Notes: generated by a model from the letters alone, not told the origin. Shown: positions 12,089 to 24,226, counted from the first letter of the stretch. The stretch is DNA of 64,000 nt from Coptis chinensis (GCA_015680905.1 CM027378.1:86147501-86211500); one strand, 5' to 3'. Made by a program: numbers and translations.

Positions 12089-12118
12089 TAAACCTGCTCC
12101 AACGGTTACCTTAACTAC
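12079..12118. repeat. 13-bp inverted repeat at the LINE inversion junction
   Basis: GTAGTTAAGGTAA at 12079-12091 and its exact reverse complement TTACCTTAACTAC at 12106-12118, separated by 14 bases. The right arm is part of readable ORF1 sequence (plus strand), while the left arm introduces a stop into the minus-strand ORF1 tail. The left arm therefore looks like junction sequence copied from the right arm. Confidence 0.8.
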
Positions 12119-13500
12119 ACAGATGAAGGACATGATCAAGGAATTCAACCAGCTGAGTTTGGTGGGTCGGGTGTTGCAATCAAGACTAAATTTCAAATCG
12201 GTTAAACAAGGACTGGAAAGTTTGTGGCCGAAGAAAGCAATATCAAAAATTTGAATGATGAATAATGATGTCTTCCAGATTTGGGTAACAAGTCAAGATA
12301 TGATGAATTTTCTTATAAAGGAGCAACCTTGGATGATCTCTAATACTATCTTCCAAATTGTTCAATGGGAAGATTATAATGAAAATCCAGATACTATTTT
12401 TGATAAAGTTGTTATATGGATGCATATGCTTCGATACCCGGAGATTTTCATGGTACCTGGAATTATTGAAGTGAATCTGGAAGAGGCTGGCTTTGCTCAA
12501 GATAATATCAAGGTTATTGAGATGTATAAGGCTGTTGGTCAGGAGGAAGCCATTGCTAGAGCCAAAGTCCTGTTGGATGTGACAGAACAAGTACCACCTG
12601 GGTTGATGTTACCCATGGAGGTGGATGGCACTATATGGATTCAGTTCGGTTATGAGAATATACCAACTTTCTGCTTTAAATGTGGATTTATTGGTCATTC
12701 TTATTATGCTTGTTCTTTGTCTGATCCTGAAGGAACATCGGGGGACCTGTATGTTGATAAAACAGAAAAGTTTGAACTTTATAACCCAAGAAGCAGACTT
12801 TTTAAAAAAATCATGAACCATAGAGCTAATCATAAAATTAGCTTTCATCATAATGAGAGGGTAGAGTCCTTCATTGCTCAGCAGATTATGCCGCTAGCTG
12901 AACATAATCAGTTTCTATCGTTATCAGCTAAGCATCATCCTACTCCACCTCACCTTTATACTAAACACTTCCTTGAACCCCAGAATACACATACAGTGCA
13001 TGTTGGCACCAATGTTAGAGCTCCTTTGATTATAGAAGATGCTTCCCCTGATCAACATGATAAACATAAGCCAGAGATTACAGGGGCTTGGAAAATGGAT
13101 TTTCATGATCATAATATGCTCTCTTCTAATATGGTGTTAAATCAAGCTATTCAGGAAAAAAATAACTATCAAGGCCCAATGCACATGGAACCACCTATGG
13201 GATCTAATGCCTTTCTACAGTTTGTGGAACCTGAATCTCAGCTTTTCCATTTTGCACAGTGCCAAGAAGATGGCGAGCATAAGAATTCTGAAGATGTTTG
13301 TGAGGTCAGCACTTTACCAAAGGACTTGCATGTAAAGGTTGGAGCTGCAGCGTTGGCGCCTGGAATGAGTTATTTCAAGAGATTGGAGGTTGAATGTGCC
13401 AACAACAGGTGTTGGAACTCCAATACTACTTCCACCAAAAGAAGTTGGCAGTCCAAAATTGATTTTGACAACAGAAGCTGAACCCATTGTATCTCCACCA
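12089..13500 (+). pseudogene. LINE ORF1 (gag-like DUF4283 and zinc knuckle), inverted arm
   Basis: The frame starts with the DUF4283-like block LSLVGRVLQSRLNF near 12150, crosses an in-frame TGA at about 12252, and continues with FQIWVTSQDMMNFL and QEEAIARAKVLLDV. A CCHC knuckle of spacing CX2CX4HX4C (CFKCGFIGHSYYAC) lies at about 12669-12713. A low-complexity C-terminal stretch follows to 13481, and a further piece is readable in a shifted frame to about 13510. ORF1 of plant L1 elements binds nucleic acid and forms ribonucleoprotein with the LINE RNA. Its strand is opposite to ORF2, so it cannot be co-expressed as in an intact element. Confidence 0.85.
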
Positions 13501-13539
13501 TCGTCAACTTTTTCCATCTACATTACCAAAAGAACCATT

Positions 13540-14538
13540 AAACAATAAATAACGAATATTATTCAAAATCACGTAAACAAGATCAACACTAACATCAAGT
13601 CCGGATATCTTTGTTAGTCATCGCTTCCCCAATCGATATCATCATCATCATCAATATCAAAGCACATCGGTAGTTTTATGTACGGGGAAGACAAAAACCC
13701 GTGACAATGAAACATCATTCCAAAACATATTATAGGTATTACATATATGATATTTTAAAAGAAATATTATATAATGCACCGGTTCTCGACTATCAATCTC
13801 TTCCTCAATTTTACTTGAGTTATCCCGATTTTCTTTTTCCTTCTTTTTGGACGTACATTTCTTTTCTTCTTTCTAATATTTTCTTGTCCACTATCCTCGA
13901 GTCATCTCCTTCTACTTCTTCGTCATCTTCACTGCTATCATCCACAATAATATTCTTTCTCTTCTTTGAGCCACGAAGTAAGGTGCTAATTCCCTAGGCT
14001 CATTCGCCAGATCTAGTTTCTAAATCATGATAATAATCTACTATATATAGATCGGAAACGAAAGATCATAGACATCCGCATTATGACTAAACAAACTAAC
14101 AAATTTCTTTTTTATCATCTCGAGCTGCTAAACACTGATTTATTTGGAAACTTCAGAAAATCCCCTATAAAAAAAAAAAAAAAAAAGATAATCAAAATGT
14201 GATGCTAACTATTTAAAATTATAATTATAAGAATATTAAGTTTATATCTTACCTGATATATTGTTAGGATAATCAATATCTTCGAACCTCCAATTGCCTT
14301 TAATCTTAAAACCATACAATTTCGCATTCTTGTAGTTCGAAGGCATCCCATAAAACCGATAATTCTGGTTGTGATGGTTATGATATCCCAATGCATAACT
14401 TTTTGAAGAGGCCTTGTTTTGCCGCAGAGGCTTCAATAACTCATACAAAAGGTCTGACGACATACTATTTTGATAAACCTTACAAATTCTCGCTACACGT
14501 GCAAATATAGCCCAATAGCCAGGAGATAATTGTAAGGG
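13540..14538 (-). other. Left part of a transposon-associated reading frame
   Basis: Minus-strand coding appears at about 14251-14538 (a basic and aromatic-rich stretch with YHNHHNQNYRFYGMP), ending at a good splice donor (CAG|GTAAGA near 14250). A second acidic and lysine-rich stretch at about 13840-13990 could be a downstream exon. The content is reminiscent of Pfam Transposase_28-type domains that occur in plant transposon proteins; this is a resemblance only. The reading frame is interrupted by the hAT element at 14547. The function is unknown and the locus looks like a mobile-element fossil. Confidence 0.35.
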
Positions 14539-15842
14539 ATGTACTCTAGGGGTGGGAATTTGGCCCTAACGACCCTAACCCGGCCCTGACCGACCCGACC
14601 CTAAGCCCTATAAAGCCCTCACAACTAAAGCCCTCACAGAGTTTAGGGCCGGGCCGGCCCGGCCCTAATGCCTTCTAGGGCAGGGCTAGGGCTAAGATTC
14701 TAAAACATAGGCCCGACCCTAACCAAGCCCTAACCAAGCCCTAACCGGCCCTGTTTCATACTTTCATTATAAATACACATACCATAATTGTCCAACTATT
14801 TGTTAAATATTTTCAATTAAAATAACATTGCCCTTTGTAATTTATCACTTACACCCAAGGGTACTTCCAATAACTTGTTTTATATAACAAAAACTTGTCA
14901 ACTTAGTAGCCATGAAGAACAATGAGCACTAGCCTAATAAAAAATAAGACTTTATTCCTTTGATCATCAAGTCAAAGTCCATAACTTATTATTCTCAATT
15001 TCTTTTCTCACTTATTTCTTATAAATTATATTTTTATTCACATCCAAGCCAAGTCTAAAACTAAAGGTTTCTTTCCACACCATTAAAGCAAAATACAGAG
15101 CAGACATTTGTAACATAGAAACCAAAAAACACCCTTTGTCAGAAAAATGACATTTGTAATCTCAAACCTTTCTCCATCACTTGTTCAAAAGCCAATATTT
15201 TCATTTCCATATACAAAGCTTGAATCACTTTTAAATTAGAAGAAAGGTAATATTATATTTGTTTGAATCTATTATAGAAATAATTTATGATATTACAAAT
15301 AGTTTAACAACTTCCATGACCCTTAACCAAAACTATTATGTTTCTTCTTTATATCTATTACTTCTTCCTTTAAAATGATAATATAATTATTTGTCTATGT
15401 ATTTCAATGTTAAATGTAATTTTAGTGAGGTTTGAGTACAAGGAAGAACAAATTCCGAACTCTCGATGTACTTCAGTTCATTAGATTGTGGATGTGCATT
15501 TTAAATTTTTGGACTTATACAGGATTATTACTAGATTGGTTGGACTTTGAGTTTGTAGATTATTGTACATTTTGTAATATAAATGAGTTTTAAAAACTGA
15601 TGTAGTAAAAATATATATATATATATATATAGGCCCTAAAGCCCGGCCTAAAGCCCGAACCTAAAAAGCCCTTAAAAGAGGGCTAGGTCGTGGTCGAGGC
15701 TTGAGGTTTAGACTTGTGACCCGCCCCGACCGCCCCTATCTTGACTTTAGGGCGGGCCGACCAAACCCTAATATCTGAAGGGCTTTAAATGTTTAGGGCC
15801 GGGCTAGCCCGACCCGGCCCATTGCCCACCCCTAATGTACTC
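14539..15842. mobile_element. Non-autonomous hAT element, 1288 bp
   Basis: The element spans 14547-15834. Its ends are TAGGGGTGGG in inverted orientation, and an 8-bp target duplication ATGTACTC lies at 14539-14546 and 15835-15842. The outer 100-200 bp on both sides are rich in GGCCCTAA and GGGCCGGGC subterminal motifs, while the middle is AT-rich and non-coding and ends in a TA-dinucleotide run near 15612. Terminal sequence and 8-bp duplication are diagnostic of the hAT superfamily. No transposase is encoded, so it depended on an autonomous relative. Confidence 0.92.
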
Positions 15843-16104
15843 TCCATCGAGCTAATAACTCGGAAACTGATTTCCGAAATGGAACACTACAACCAAGCCA
15901 AAAATGTGAAAATAATAAAATTATCTCATCCTTTTCACATTTTTGGTCGATATCGCTACCAACATACTCAATAGAAACATCATCTCCGATATCATACTTT
16001 TCTCTCAAACTATCAGCATCAATTCCCTTCGCCACCCTATTCATATTAAAATCCCCCTTATCACCCCATCTCCTCTTCAAGTTATAATTCTTCTCCATTA
16101 TCAA
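15843..16104 (-). other. Right part of the interrupted transposon-associated reading frame
   Basis: Minus-strand frame starting MEKNYNLKRRWGDKGDF (or one codon pair upstream) and running into the hAT element, ending with SVPFRKSVSELLARW. The block order resembles plant transposon protein domains of the Transposase_28 type. Together with 13540-14538 it marks one locus disrupted by the hAT insertion. Confidence 0.4.
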
Positions 16105-16739
16105 ATATTTTCAATACTGTCAAAAAAATAAAATAGCATCGATTAATCCTTCTCTCAAAAACAAAGACGAGTTTCTTTGATAATAAGATCTAAACACATG
16201 GTTTACTGTCTCATGATCACAGAGATCCAAATCCTAATATACATTCCTTAAAAAAATAAAAAAAAAAAAAACTTACTGTTCATAACTTAACGATTTATTA
16301 TTATTATTATTATTATTTTTAATGAATAAAACAAAAAAAAAAAAAGTGTGTTAACATGAATAGAACTTACCTTGCTGCACAGGTAAAACAAGAATATGAA
16401 GAAGAAGACAGAAACTTTTATTCTTCTCTTCTCAAACCTAACTTTCTCAATCTTTTAAGTCTTTCTCAATCTTTCAAGTCTGTGAGTATTTAAGACATCA
16501 AGTTCTCTTTTATATTTACATTCTAATTTAGAGAATACTAAACCAATAGGACTCTCTTCTCTCTGCTGAAGCCCAATACATTCAAAACTTGGTTTCCTAG
16601 TTCGTCTCTTATTAGCTTAGTTCAATCACTCTATCCGATACTAATGTGAACCAAGTTTAAATTAACAACACAACAGTTATATAGATTTTTTGCCAATTCT
16701 ATTCAAAAAACAAAACAAGAAAATCTGTTCTAGCCATTT
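16105..16739. other. Intergenic, no gene recognised
   Basis: AT-rich with A-runs at 16250-16272 and a (TTA)n run near 16295-16317. A pyrimidine-rich stretch follows. No supported coding frame or RNA gene. Confidence 0.45.
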
Positions 16740-17337
16740 AATTACCGCTGGAAAGAATTGCCGATCATTTGAATTGCCGCTCGAGTTGCCGATCGCATTG
16801 ACGATACCATAAAAGCCGCTCACATCGCTTCCATTGCCGATCCTTCGATTGCCGATGCTATGAACTGCCGATGCTGCTCGATAATTTGAATTGCCGCTGG
16901 TGTGCCGATCCCTTTGGATAGCCGCTGAATGAATTGCCTCTACTTGATTTCCGCTAGCTGTAGAAAAATTGAATTGCCGCTGTATTTCTAACATATGCAG
17001 TTGCATTTGCCGCTGGATCTACTTGATTTGTGGCTGCTTGATTTGCCGCTAATTGAATTGCCGCTGTGTTTTTGAATTGATTGAACTATTTGTTTATTAC
17101 GGATTCAGTTGAATGTTGAACTCTTCGACTTCAACATATACTTCACAGTTTTTGTCGGCAGTGTTCTCTAAAGATAGCCTTATTCTACATTGCTAATCTT
17201 CCAATGTAGTGTCTTTGTTGAGATTGAAGAGAAAGATAAATGAGAGGTGCAGCACCAATTCCTGTTACATCAATACTACCCTCCCCATATATGGCTGACA
17301 CGCCAATCCCTTCGTCCTATATCAACCATCGATTACC

Positions 17338-17716
17338 ATCAGACAAGTATCAGAAATATGCCACAAAGTACTGGGACATTTTCTACAAGCGACACCATAA
17401 CAAGTCTTCAAAGACCGGCATTACTTGGAGAAAGAATGGGCCCATTACTTTTCAACCAATGTGGACTCTACTAATCACTCTTCACCAAAAGTTGTATTAG
17501 AGGTTGGTTGTGGAGCTGTCGCATGAAGATTTTAGAGAAGATCAAGTGAACGCGTTTGTTTGTGATCTGACGAATGGTGATCTTTGTGAAAGAGTTGTGC
17601 CTTCTTCAGTTGATGTTGTGACCTTGTTTCTCCATGAAAGATGCCCTTGGTATTGCAGAACCTGAAAAAGGTTCTCAAGCCAAGTGGTCATGTTCTTTTC
17701 TAAGATTATGCTTATT
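17338..17716 (+). pseudogene. Fragment of tRNA N3-methylcytidine methyltransferase (METTL2/6 type)
   Basis: The translated pieces read YWDIFYKRHHN, FKDRHYLEKEW and VVLEVGCGA (SAM-binding motif I), then VNAFVCDLT and SSVDVVTLF, then LQNLKKVLKPSGHVLF. This is the order in plant METTL2/6-type class I methyltransferases that modify C32 of certain tRNAs. The fragment has a frameshift near 17395, a deletion after motif I around 17525 and an in-frame stop in the HVLF-DYA block near 17698. The N-terminus and C-terminus are absent and no introns are visible. It is a non-functional captured or retro-copied piece. Confidence 0.8.
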
Positions 17717-18555
<839 letters not shown>

Positions 18556-18949
18556 TAACAAGAATGACTGCAGACATGTTACGAGCGGCATGTTGAGCGG
18601 CCTGTTACGAGCGTACTAGTAAACCCACTCGTCATTGCATTGCTGATTGTTACGAGCGGCATGTTAAGAGCGGCATGTTGAGCGGCATGTTACGAGCGGC
18701 ATGTTGAACGGCATGTCTTCCAGAATTTATATTTCTTCCAAGACTATTTTTATAGACTATTTATATATGTTCGTAGTACAAGACTATTTCTTCCAACTGT
18801 TCAGATATTTGCTTACCACTTCTACTTTACTAATCAATTTAATAATATAACTTACTACATCCCAAAAATCCAATTACCTTTTCTTTGCCACCGCCCCCCG
18901 CCCATATAACAAAGAGAGGGCGATGTTCCGACCCCCACAAATGTGGCCC

Positions 18950-19170
18950 AATATAAGCCCAACTATAAACAAGCCCACGCTTAGAGCCCAACTATAAACA
19001 AGTCCACGCTCAGAGCCCATGCTCAGAGCCCAACTATAAACAAGCCCACGCTCAGGGCCCAACTATAAACAAGCCCATTTTCGAGCCCATGCTCGAGCTT
19101 AACTATAAACAAGCCCACGCCGAGCCCAACTATAAACAGCCCCACGCCAGAGCCATGCTTTCGAGCTTAT
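18950..19170 (+). repeat. Tandem repeat, about 28-bp unit
   Basis: Seven or so degenerate copies of 'gcccaactataaacaag' with 'cccacgctcagag' form a continuous array. No coding signal. It directly precedes a second array with an unrelated unit. Confidence 0.8.
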
Positions 19171-19194
19171 CTATGAAAAGCCCATGTTGAAAGC

Positions 19195-20275
19195 CTACAT
19201 TCCACGAAGCCGACGGTTCTCCGCCAGTTCTCAACTTCATTCCACGAGTTGGCCGGATGTCCGGTTCTCAACTTCAATCCACTTAACCGGTTTTCCGCCA
19301 GTTCTCAACTTCAATCCACTTAACCGACAGCGGTTCTCCGTAAGTTCTCTAACTTCATCCACGAGCGAAGCAGTTCTCCGCCAAGACTAACTTCATTCCA
19401 CGAGTTGGCGGATGTCCCTAGTTCTCAACTTCAATCCACGAATCGACAGCGGTTTTCCGCGATTCTCAACTTCAATCCACGAACCGGCAGTTCTCCCCGC
19501 CAATTCTCCAACTTCATCCCACGAGCCGGGCGGTTCTCCGCCAAGATACTCAACTTCATTCCCGGTTGGCGGATGTCTCGCCAGTTCTCCAACTTCATCC
19601 CACGAAGCCGACAGTTCTCCCGCCAGTTCTCAACTTCATTCCACGGTGACATATGTCGCCGGTTCTCAACTTCATCCCACGAGCGCAGTTTTCCGCCAGC
19701 TCTCCAACTTCATCCCATGATTGGGCCAGTTCTCCGCCAGTTCTCAACTTCTTCCCACGATTGGAATATTGGAGAACGAGGAAGTAACTATCACCAATGC
19801 TACCTATAAAATCCAACCTTCGTCATTTTTCCAGAACTACGCAATCGAGACTTGATCCCAAGCAATATCTTTGGGTACGTAGGCAACTTCAAAACCGAAG
19901 TAGTTCTCCAACTTCATCCCACCAGCTGACAGTTCTCCCGCCAGTTCTCCAACTTCATCCCACGAGCTGCCAGTTCTCCCGCCAGTTCTCCAACTTCATT
20001 CCACGAGCTGACATATGTCCCGGTTCTCAACTTCATCCCACGGCCGAGCCGGTTTTTCCGCCCAACTCTCAACTTCATCCCATGATTGGGCCGGTTCTCC
20101 GCCAGATTCTCCAACTTCTTCCCACGATTGGAATATTGGAGAACGAGGAAGTAACTATCACCAATGCTACCTATAAAATCCAACCTTCGTCATTTTTCCG
20201 AACTACTTAATCGAGACTTGATCCCAAGCAATATCTTTGGAGTGCGTAGGCAACTTCAAAACCGAAGTCCAGTCT
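19195..20275 (+). repeat. Complex tandem-repeat block, about 40-bp unit with a 150-bp superunit
   Basis: The basic unit is 'gttctccgccagttctc' plus 'aacttcatcccacgag', repeated roughly 20 times with drift. A larger segment containing 'ggaatattggagaacgagg' and 'gcaatatctttggg' occurs twice, at about 19751-19901 and 20115-20269, each time after a run of basic units, which implies a higher-order duplication. A 'tacgtaggcaactt' motif resembles sequences in some plant Ty3-type LTRs; that link is a guess. The open frames here are repeat artefacts. Confidence 0.75.
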
Positions 20276-21611
20276 CATCTTTCCCCAATCACCATCTCCT
20301 TCACCATCTCCAAAAAACATTACTCACAACCCTCAACTGGTGTGTTTTGGCAAATCTTGCTGAAACAATGACTACTGAGGTCATGTAGGAAACCGGCCTA
20401 GAGAGGAATTAAGGTATTGGCCTTGTGGGTGGGTTGTATTCATAGAATGTGGCGGAAATGACCTAAGGTACATAGGTACTAAATGGTGGGTGTATAAGAA
20501 AAGTAATTAATTAATTAATAAGAGAAATTGATTTGATTGTGCGAGTGTGCTTGGGTTTACATTTGAATACCTATAGGATATCTACATATGTTATATAAAA
20601 TTTCTAACTTCCGTTTACAGGAGGGTAGGACTAAATAATCTTTTGGTGCAGGGACGCTGCCCTACCCTTATACCGAAGTGGATATCGGTGAGATTTAATT
20701 CAATTATTAAGTAATTAAGATGGTTATTATAATGAGTTAATAGAATGGAAGTTTTGCTTGGGAAGAAACTATGCCGGTTGAAATGACGGAACTACCTGTC
20801 TTCCAAGCTGAGAATGATTAAGTTATGGGAAAATATAAAGTGATTGTTTCGATAATTAAAGTATGACATTGTTTTTATGTGGTTAGTCTACTCATACCAC
20901 CAAATTTCATTTTGCTAACCCATGTTTGCTTTGTTTTGGCAACGTGGGTGTGTTCTTGGGAACATAGGTGGAAGGCAGTGGAACCACGACGTTTGATTTG
21001 GATTTGTTTCTGGAGCAGTCCGGGAGTTTATTTTATTACGTCTGATCTTTTTGGAAGTATGTAATAAACGTAGTTTCATATTCTTTTTGACTTGAGGATT
21101 TGATGTTAAGGACTTGGTTATTTTGTTAGTCTTCTTTGATGATTCTTTGGACGAAAGATAGCCTTTTAATAAAGTGAAGGGGAATATTTTGGAGATTATT
21201 GTTGTTAAGTTGATTCTTTATGATGTGGGTTTTCGATTTTGGCATGTGTTATATCCACCCCGTCATAGCCTGAGTTTTTAGACAATTGAACATAGCGATG
21301 TTTGAAATATTTATATTTCAAATATTCACTTTGTAATTGTTTAGAAATCCGGGCTGTGACAGCAAAGGTGTTTGATATTACAAATTCTTCAAAACTATTT
21401 ACTCTGACAATACTGTTGTGCCTTGATCTGGCCATCACTTTTGTATCCGGCCTCCTGCCACTGAATCAAAGTCGCTTTCGTCCTTCAATATACGCTTTCT
21501 CATCAACTCTGCATACTTTCATAACTATGTCCCTTTTGCCCCTTTGTTATACTCAAATTTTATAATAACAGAGTAAATTGTTAGTGTTTGGGAGCAAACA
21601 GCAAAATGTAA
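20276..21611. other. Intergenic repeat debris, possible Ty3-type LTR end at 21361
   Basis: No supported gene. The string 'ccgggctgtgaca' ending at 21361 resembles the 3' end of Tekay/chromovirus-type LTRs, and 'caccccgtcatagcctgag' at 21256 resembles sequence at or near an LTR start, but no matching second LTR or internal region was found. It is treated as an old remnant of uncertain extent. Confidence 0.3.
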
Positions 21612-21620
21612 TATTTCTTA

Positions 21621-21819
21621 GGCTCCAGCTACCCCGAGAATATCCTCATAGGAATGAGGGTCCGCGAACCGTTGGATATGTGATCCAATGGTTTGAAAAT
21701 CAAAAACAAAAAGGATGAGAGAGAAAATGAGAGGATGTTGTATTTCTAAACCGTTGGATCACACATCCAACGGTCGTGGACTTCGTCCCTATGAGGACAT
21801 CCTCGGGGTAGACAACCTC
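21621..21819. mobile_element. MITE with about 70-bp terminal inverted repeats
   Basis: CTACCCCGAG at 21629 and CTCGGGGTAG ending at 21811 begin inverted repeats that extend through TCCTCATAGG and CCGTTGGAT to TGATCCAA.GGTTT, leaving a short centre. About 200 bp long. Flanks 'tatttctta' and 'tattcttat' could be a degraded 9-bp target duplication, which would suggest a Mutator-like origin; this is weak. Confidence 0.75.
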
Positions 21820-22454
21820 TATTCTTATTATTGGGCATGACGAGTTGAGACCGGCAATGTATAAGCTTACCGCATCTAGAACTTGCCGGCCTTTCACATT
21901 CACGGTCTTGTATTCACTCTAGGAACATAAATTAGGAAAAACACTAGGCTTTTCTTTGAAATCTTAAATGTGATTTTTTTTTAGATTTTTAAGATTTCAG
22001 TATTCAGGAAATATGACTTTTCTGAGATTGATTTCAATACTGATACACCTAGCCAGTGTTCGTGATTCCAAACGAAACTTCGGAATTCCGTCTAATATTT
22101 CAGTTTTTTAAAAAATCGGAATTCCAAATATAGAGTTGAAATTTTGATTATTTTGAAATTAGTTGAAATTCCGAATATAAAAAAGTTGAAATTTGATAGA
22201 ATTCCGGTTTTTAGATTTGTCGGAATTCCAAAAATTCTGAAATCCCGAACAATGCACCTAGCTGATTACTGACCAAAAATAACGGTGAAGTTTATGCAGA
22301 GGAGAACAAGATAGGTAAAGTTTATGTAAGACCTTAATACAGGTAAACAAAATTTTAAAAAATAAAAAATCCTCACATAATAATAAACATTTTATAAAAT
22401 TTAAATCACTTCAATTCATCCCTCAAACGGCTTAAAGAAGATGTGATCTACAAA

Positions 22455-22550
22455 ATTGACCTGGGAATATGGGATGAGAAGGCTTAGTTCTCAACAATCG
22501 CCCCTCCAATCTCCATTGGCGTTCTCATCCCAGATCAATTTGCTCATACA
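22455..22550. repeat. Imperfect hairpin repeat, about 95 bp
   Basis: 'attgacctggga...tgggatgagaa' pairs with 'ttctcatcccagatcaat' across a short GC-richer centre. It could be a small fold-back element. No target duplication was identified. Confidence 0.45.
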
Positions 22551-22854
22551 TGCTGCTAATAGGTTTTAACTTCTAATCCCACTCATATCAAAGAAAACTA
22601 TACACGTAAATTATGGAAAAAGGAAAACACATAAATTATTTCGGCAGTGGATTTCCGACTTTTGTTTGAATTAGTACAGTTAGTAGCATGTGTAAACATT
22701 CATGGAAGACACAAAAACAATTTGTACTGTGTAAAATTCATCCTTGTTAGATCGGAGTCCAAACGTCAGCTAGAACCATCAGCAGGGGCGGATCCAGGTT
22801 CCTCAAGGTAGGTGGGCTGTTGCAACTTTTCTTCAACACACTATTTCTTTAGTT

Positions 22855-23021
22855 AATACTTAAGAGCACTTCTTCAGTGCGCAGGTCGTAAGGTGCGCAG
22901 GTCGTTTGGGCCTTTGGATTCAGTACTTCTGCCTCGCAATACACACGCACCCCCGGATGAGTGGCCGAGATGTGATGGCGCACCATACATCTCGCGCACT
23001 GAAGATTTAGCCAATACTTAA
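22855..23021. mobile_element. 149-bp MITE with 9-bp target duplication
   Basis: The 9-bp direct repeat AATACTTAA lies at 22855-22863 and 23013-23021. The inner ends are inverted repeats sharing CTTCAGTGCGC, with both outer ends starting with G. A 9-bp duplication points to a Mutator-like element. Upstream at about 22783 the sequence CAGGGGCGGATCCAGG resembles a hAT terminus without a visible partner. Confidence 0.65.
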
Positions 23022-23424
23022 TACTAGTATTAGTCTTACATTCTAGATAAATGAAAAGTCTTACATTCTTCTTGTAACAGTATTTTCTCTTAATGTGCCT
23101 TCACATCTTCTCTGTCCTATATAAACATTATAAAATATTTTCTAGATAAATGACAAGTAGTCAATAAGGTCTAAGCATTTAGACATAATCGGTCTAAGAG
23201 CGATATACGATTAATCGGTAATTGATTAATCGGTAATTAATCAGCAATTTAATCAGTTTTATATTATTATATACATATTTAATTATTTATACTTCAAAAT
23301 ATAGAATGAGCAGCAAACGTAGCAAAACATATCAATACATATCAATAGCAAACCAACTTCACAGACAAACAAGTACAAAGCATTTCACTTGCTTACCATT
23401 TCAAATTAACATCTTTTTACTAAA

Positions 23425-23528
23425 AATGCAACGCACGTATTATCGGAAAAAAAAAATGCACGCACGTATCATCGGAAAAAAATGCAACGCACGTATTATC
23501 GGAAAAAAAAAATGCAACGCACGTAAGA
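23425..23528 (+). repeat. Short tandem repeat, about 30-bp unit, four copies
   Basis: Four copies of 'cgcacgtattatcgg' followed by an A-run of 7-10 and 'tgca'. The A-runs differ in length between copies. Non-coding. Confidence 0.8.
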
Positions 23529-23529
23529 A

Positions 23530-24226
23530 AAAAAATAAAACGGAAGACACCCAGGCAACCTAAAAAGGCTACAAAGTAAAGAAAGAAAGAATTGAAGACA
23601 CCACACGCAAAACTATATTTCTTTCCCATTTGTTCTTCCTGCTCTTTGCTTCTGCAAGTACAACAACAAGATGCTCACCACCAATTCAACACTTGGGCAT
23701 TTATAAATAAAACAATGTTTATCAAAACATATAAGTGGATGTAAATTCCAATTTCTATTTTTGCAAACATCCGAAATTCTAAACCTCCAAGTGTTGTTCA
23801 CTCACCAGTGGGCAGATCTTTGGTTTCAACAACCACTTTAGCAGCATCTTTTCCGTGTTCTTTTGGATTTCTTCAGGAAGATGGTACGGAGGGTTGAAAA
23901 TTGTTGGGTTCCGATATTGCTCATTTGTCCGAGAAATCGGTTTTCTCGGTCGAGATGACAAATCGCCGGCGGGGTAATAACTGAGAAATCGGGATAAAAC
24001 ATAGGATTAATCCATTGTGCCTAAAAGTAGTTAGATTAAGATGTGCATAAAAGTAATTTACTTTTAGTTAATAGATTATTCTAATCCATTGTTTGAAATA
24101 TTGAATACACATGTTAAGATAAAGTCCTCTCTCAAACACGTACATTAAGACCACCCACACATCACCAAAGCTATTACACAAGTTTCTGTTTTATAATTAA
24201 GATACTTTACTCAAAGCAAAAAACCC
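23530..24226. other. Intergenic region upstream of the ankyrin gene
   Basis: A 60-codon minus-strand frame at 23779-23961 shows no recognised domain. The 200 bp before the ankyrin start are AT-rich, with a possible TATA-like 'ttttataatt' at about 24189. Nothing else stands out. Confidence 0.4.

Larger units (their letters stand above)
7744..13536 (-). mobile_element. Plant L1-type LINE with inverted 5' segment
   Basis: The 3' portion lies on the minus strand: ORF1 C-terminus, endonuclease, reverse transcriptase, zf-RVT and RNase H domains from about 12090 down to 7772, with an A-tail (poly-T on the plus strand) at 7748-7755. The 5' portion, carrying the ORF1 N-terminal region and zinc knuckle, lies on the plus strand from about 12090 to at least 13500. 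ORF1 is therefore broken between the two arms. This is the arrangement produced by twin priming during target-primed reverse transcription. Both ORFs carry stops and frameshifts, so the element is inactive. No clear target-site duplication was found. Confidence 0.85.

Noticed and set aside
12079-12118. Inverted repeat as a transcription terminator or regulatory hairpin
   Set aside because: It lies exactly at the LINE inversion junction and is better explained by the insertion mechanism.
19195-20275. Repeat array as a CRISPR array
   Set aside because: Units are directly adjoining and drift in sequence, with no unique spacers of even length, and the genome is a plant.
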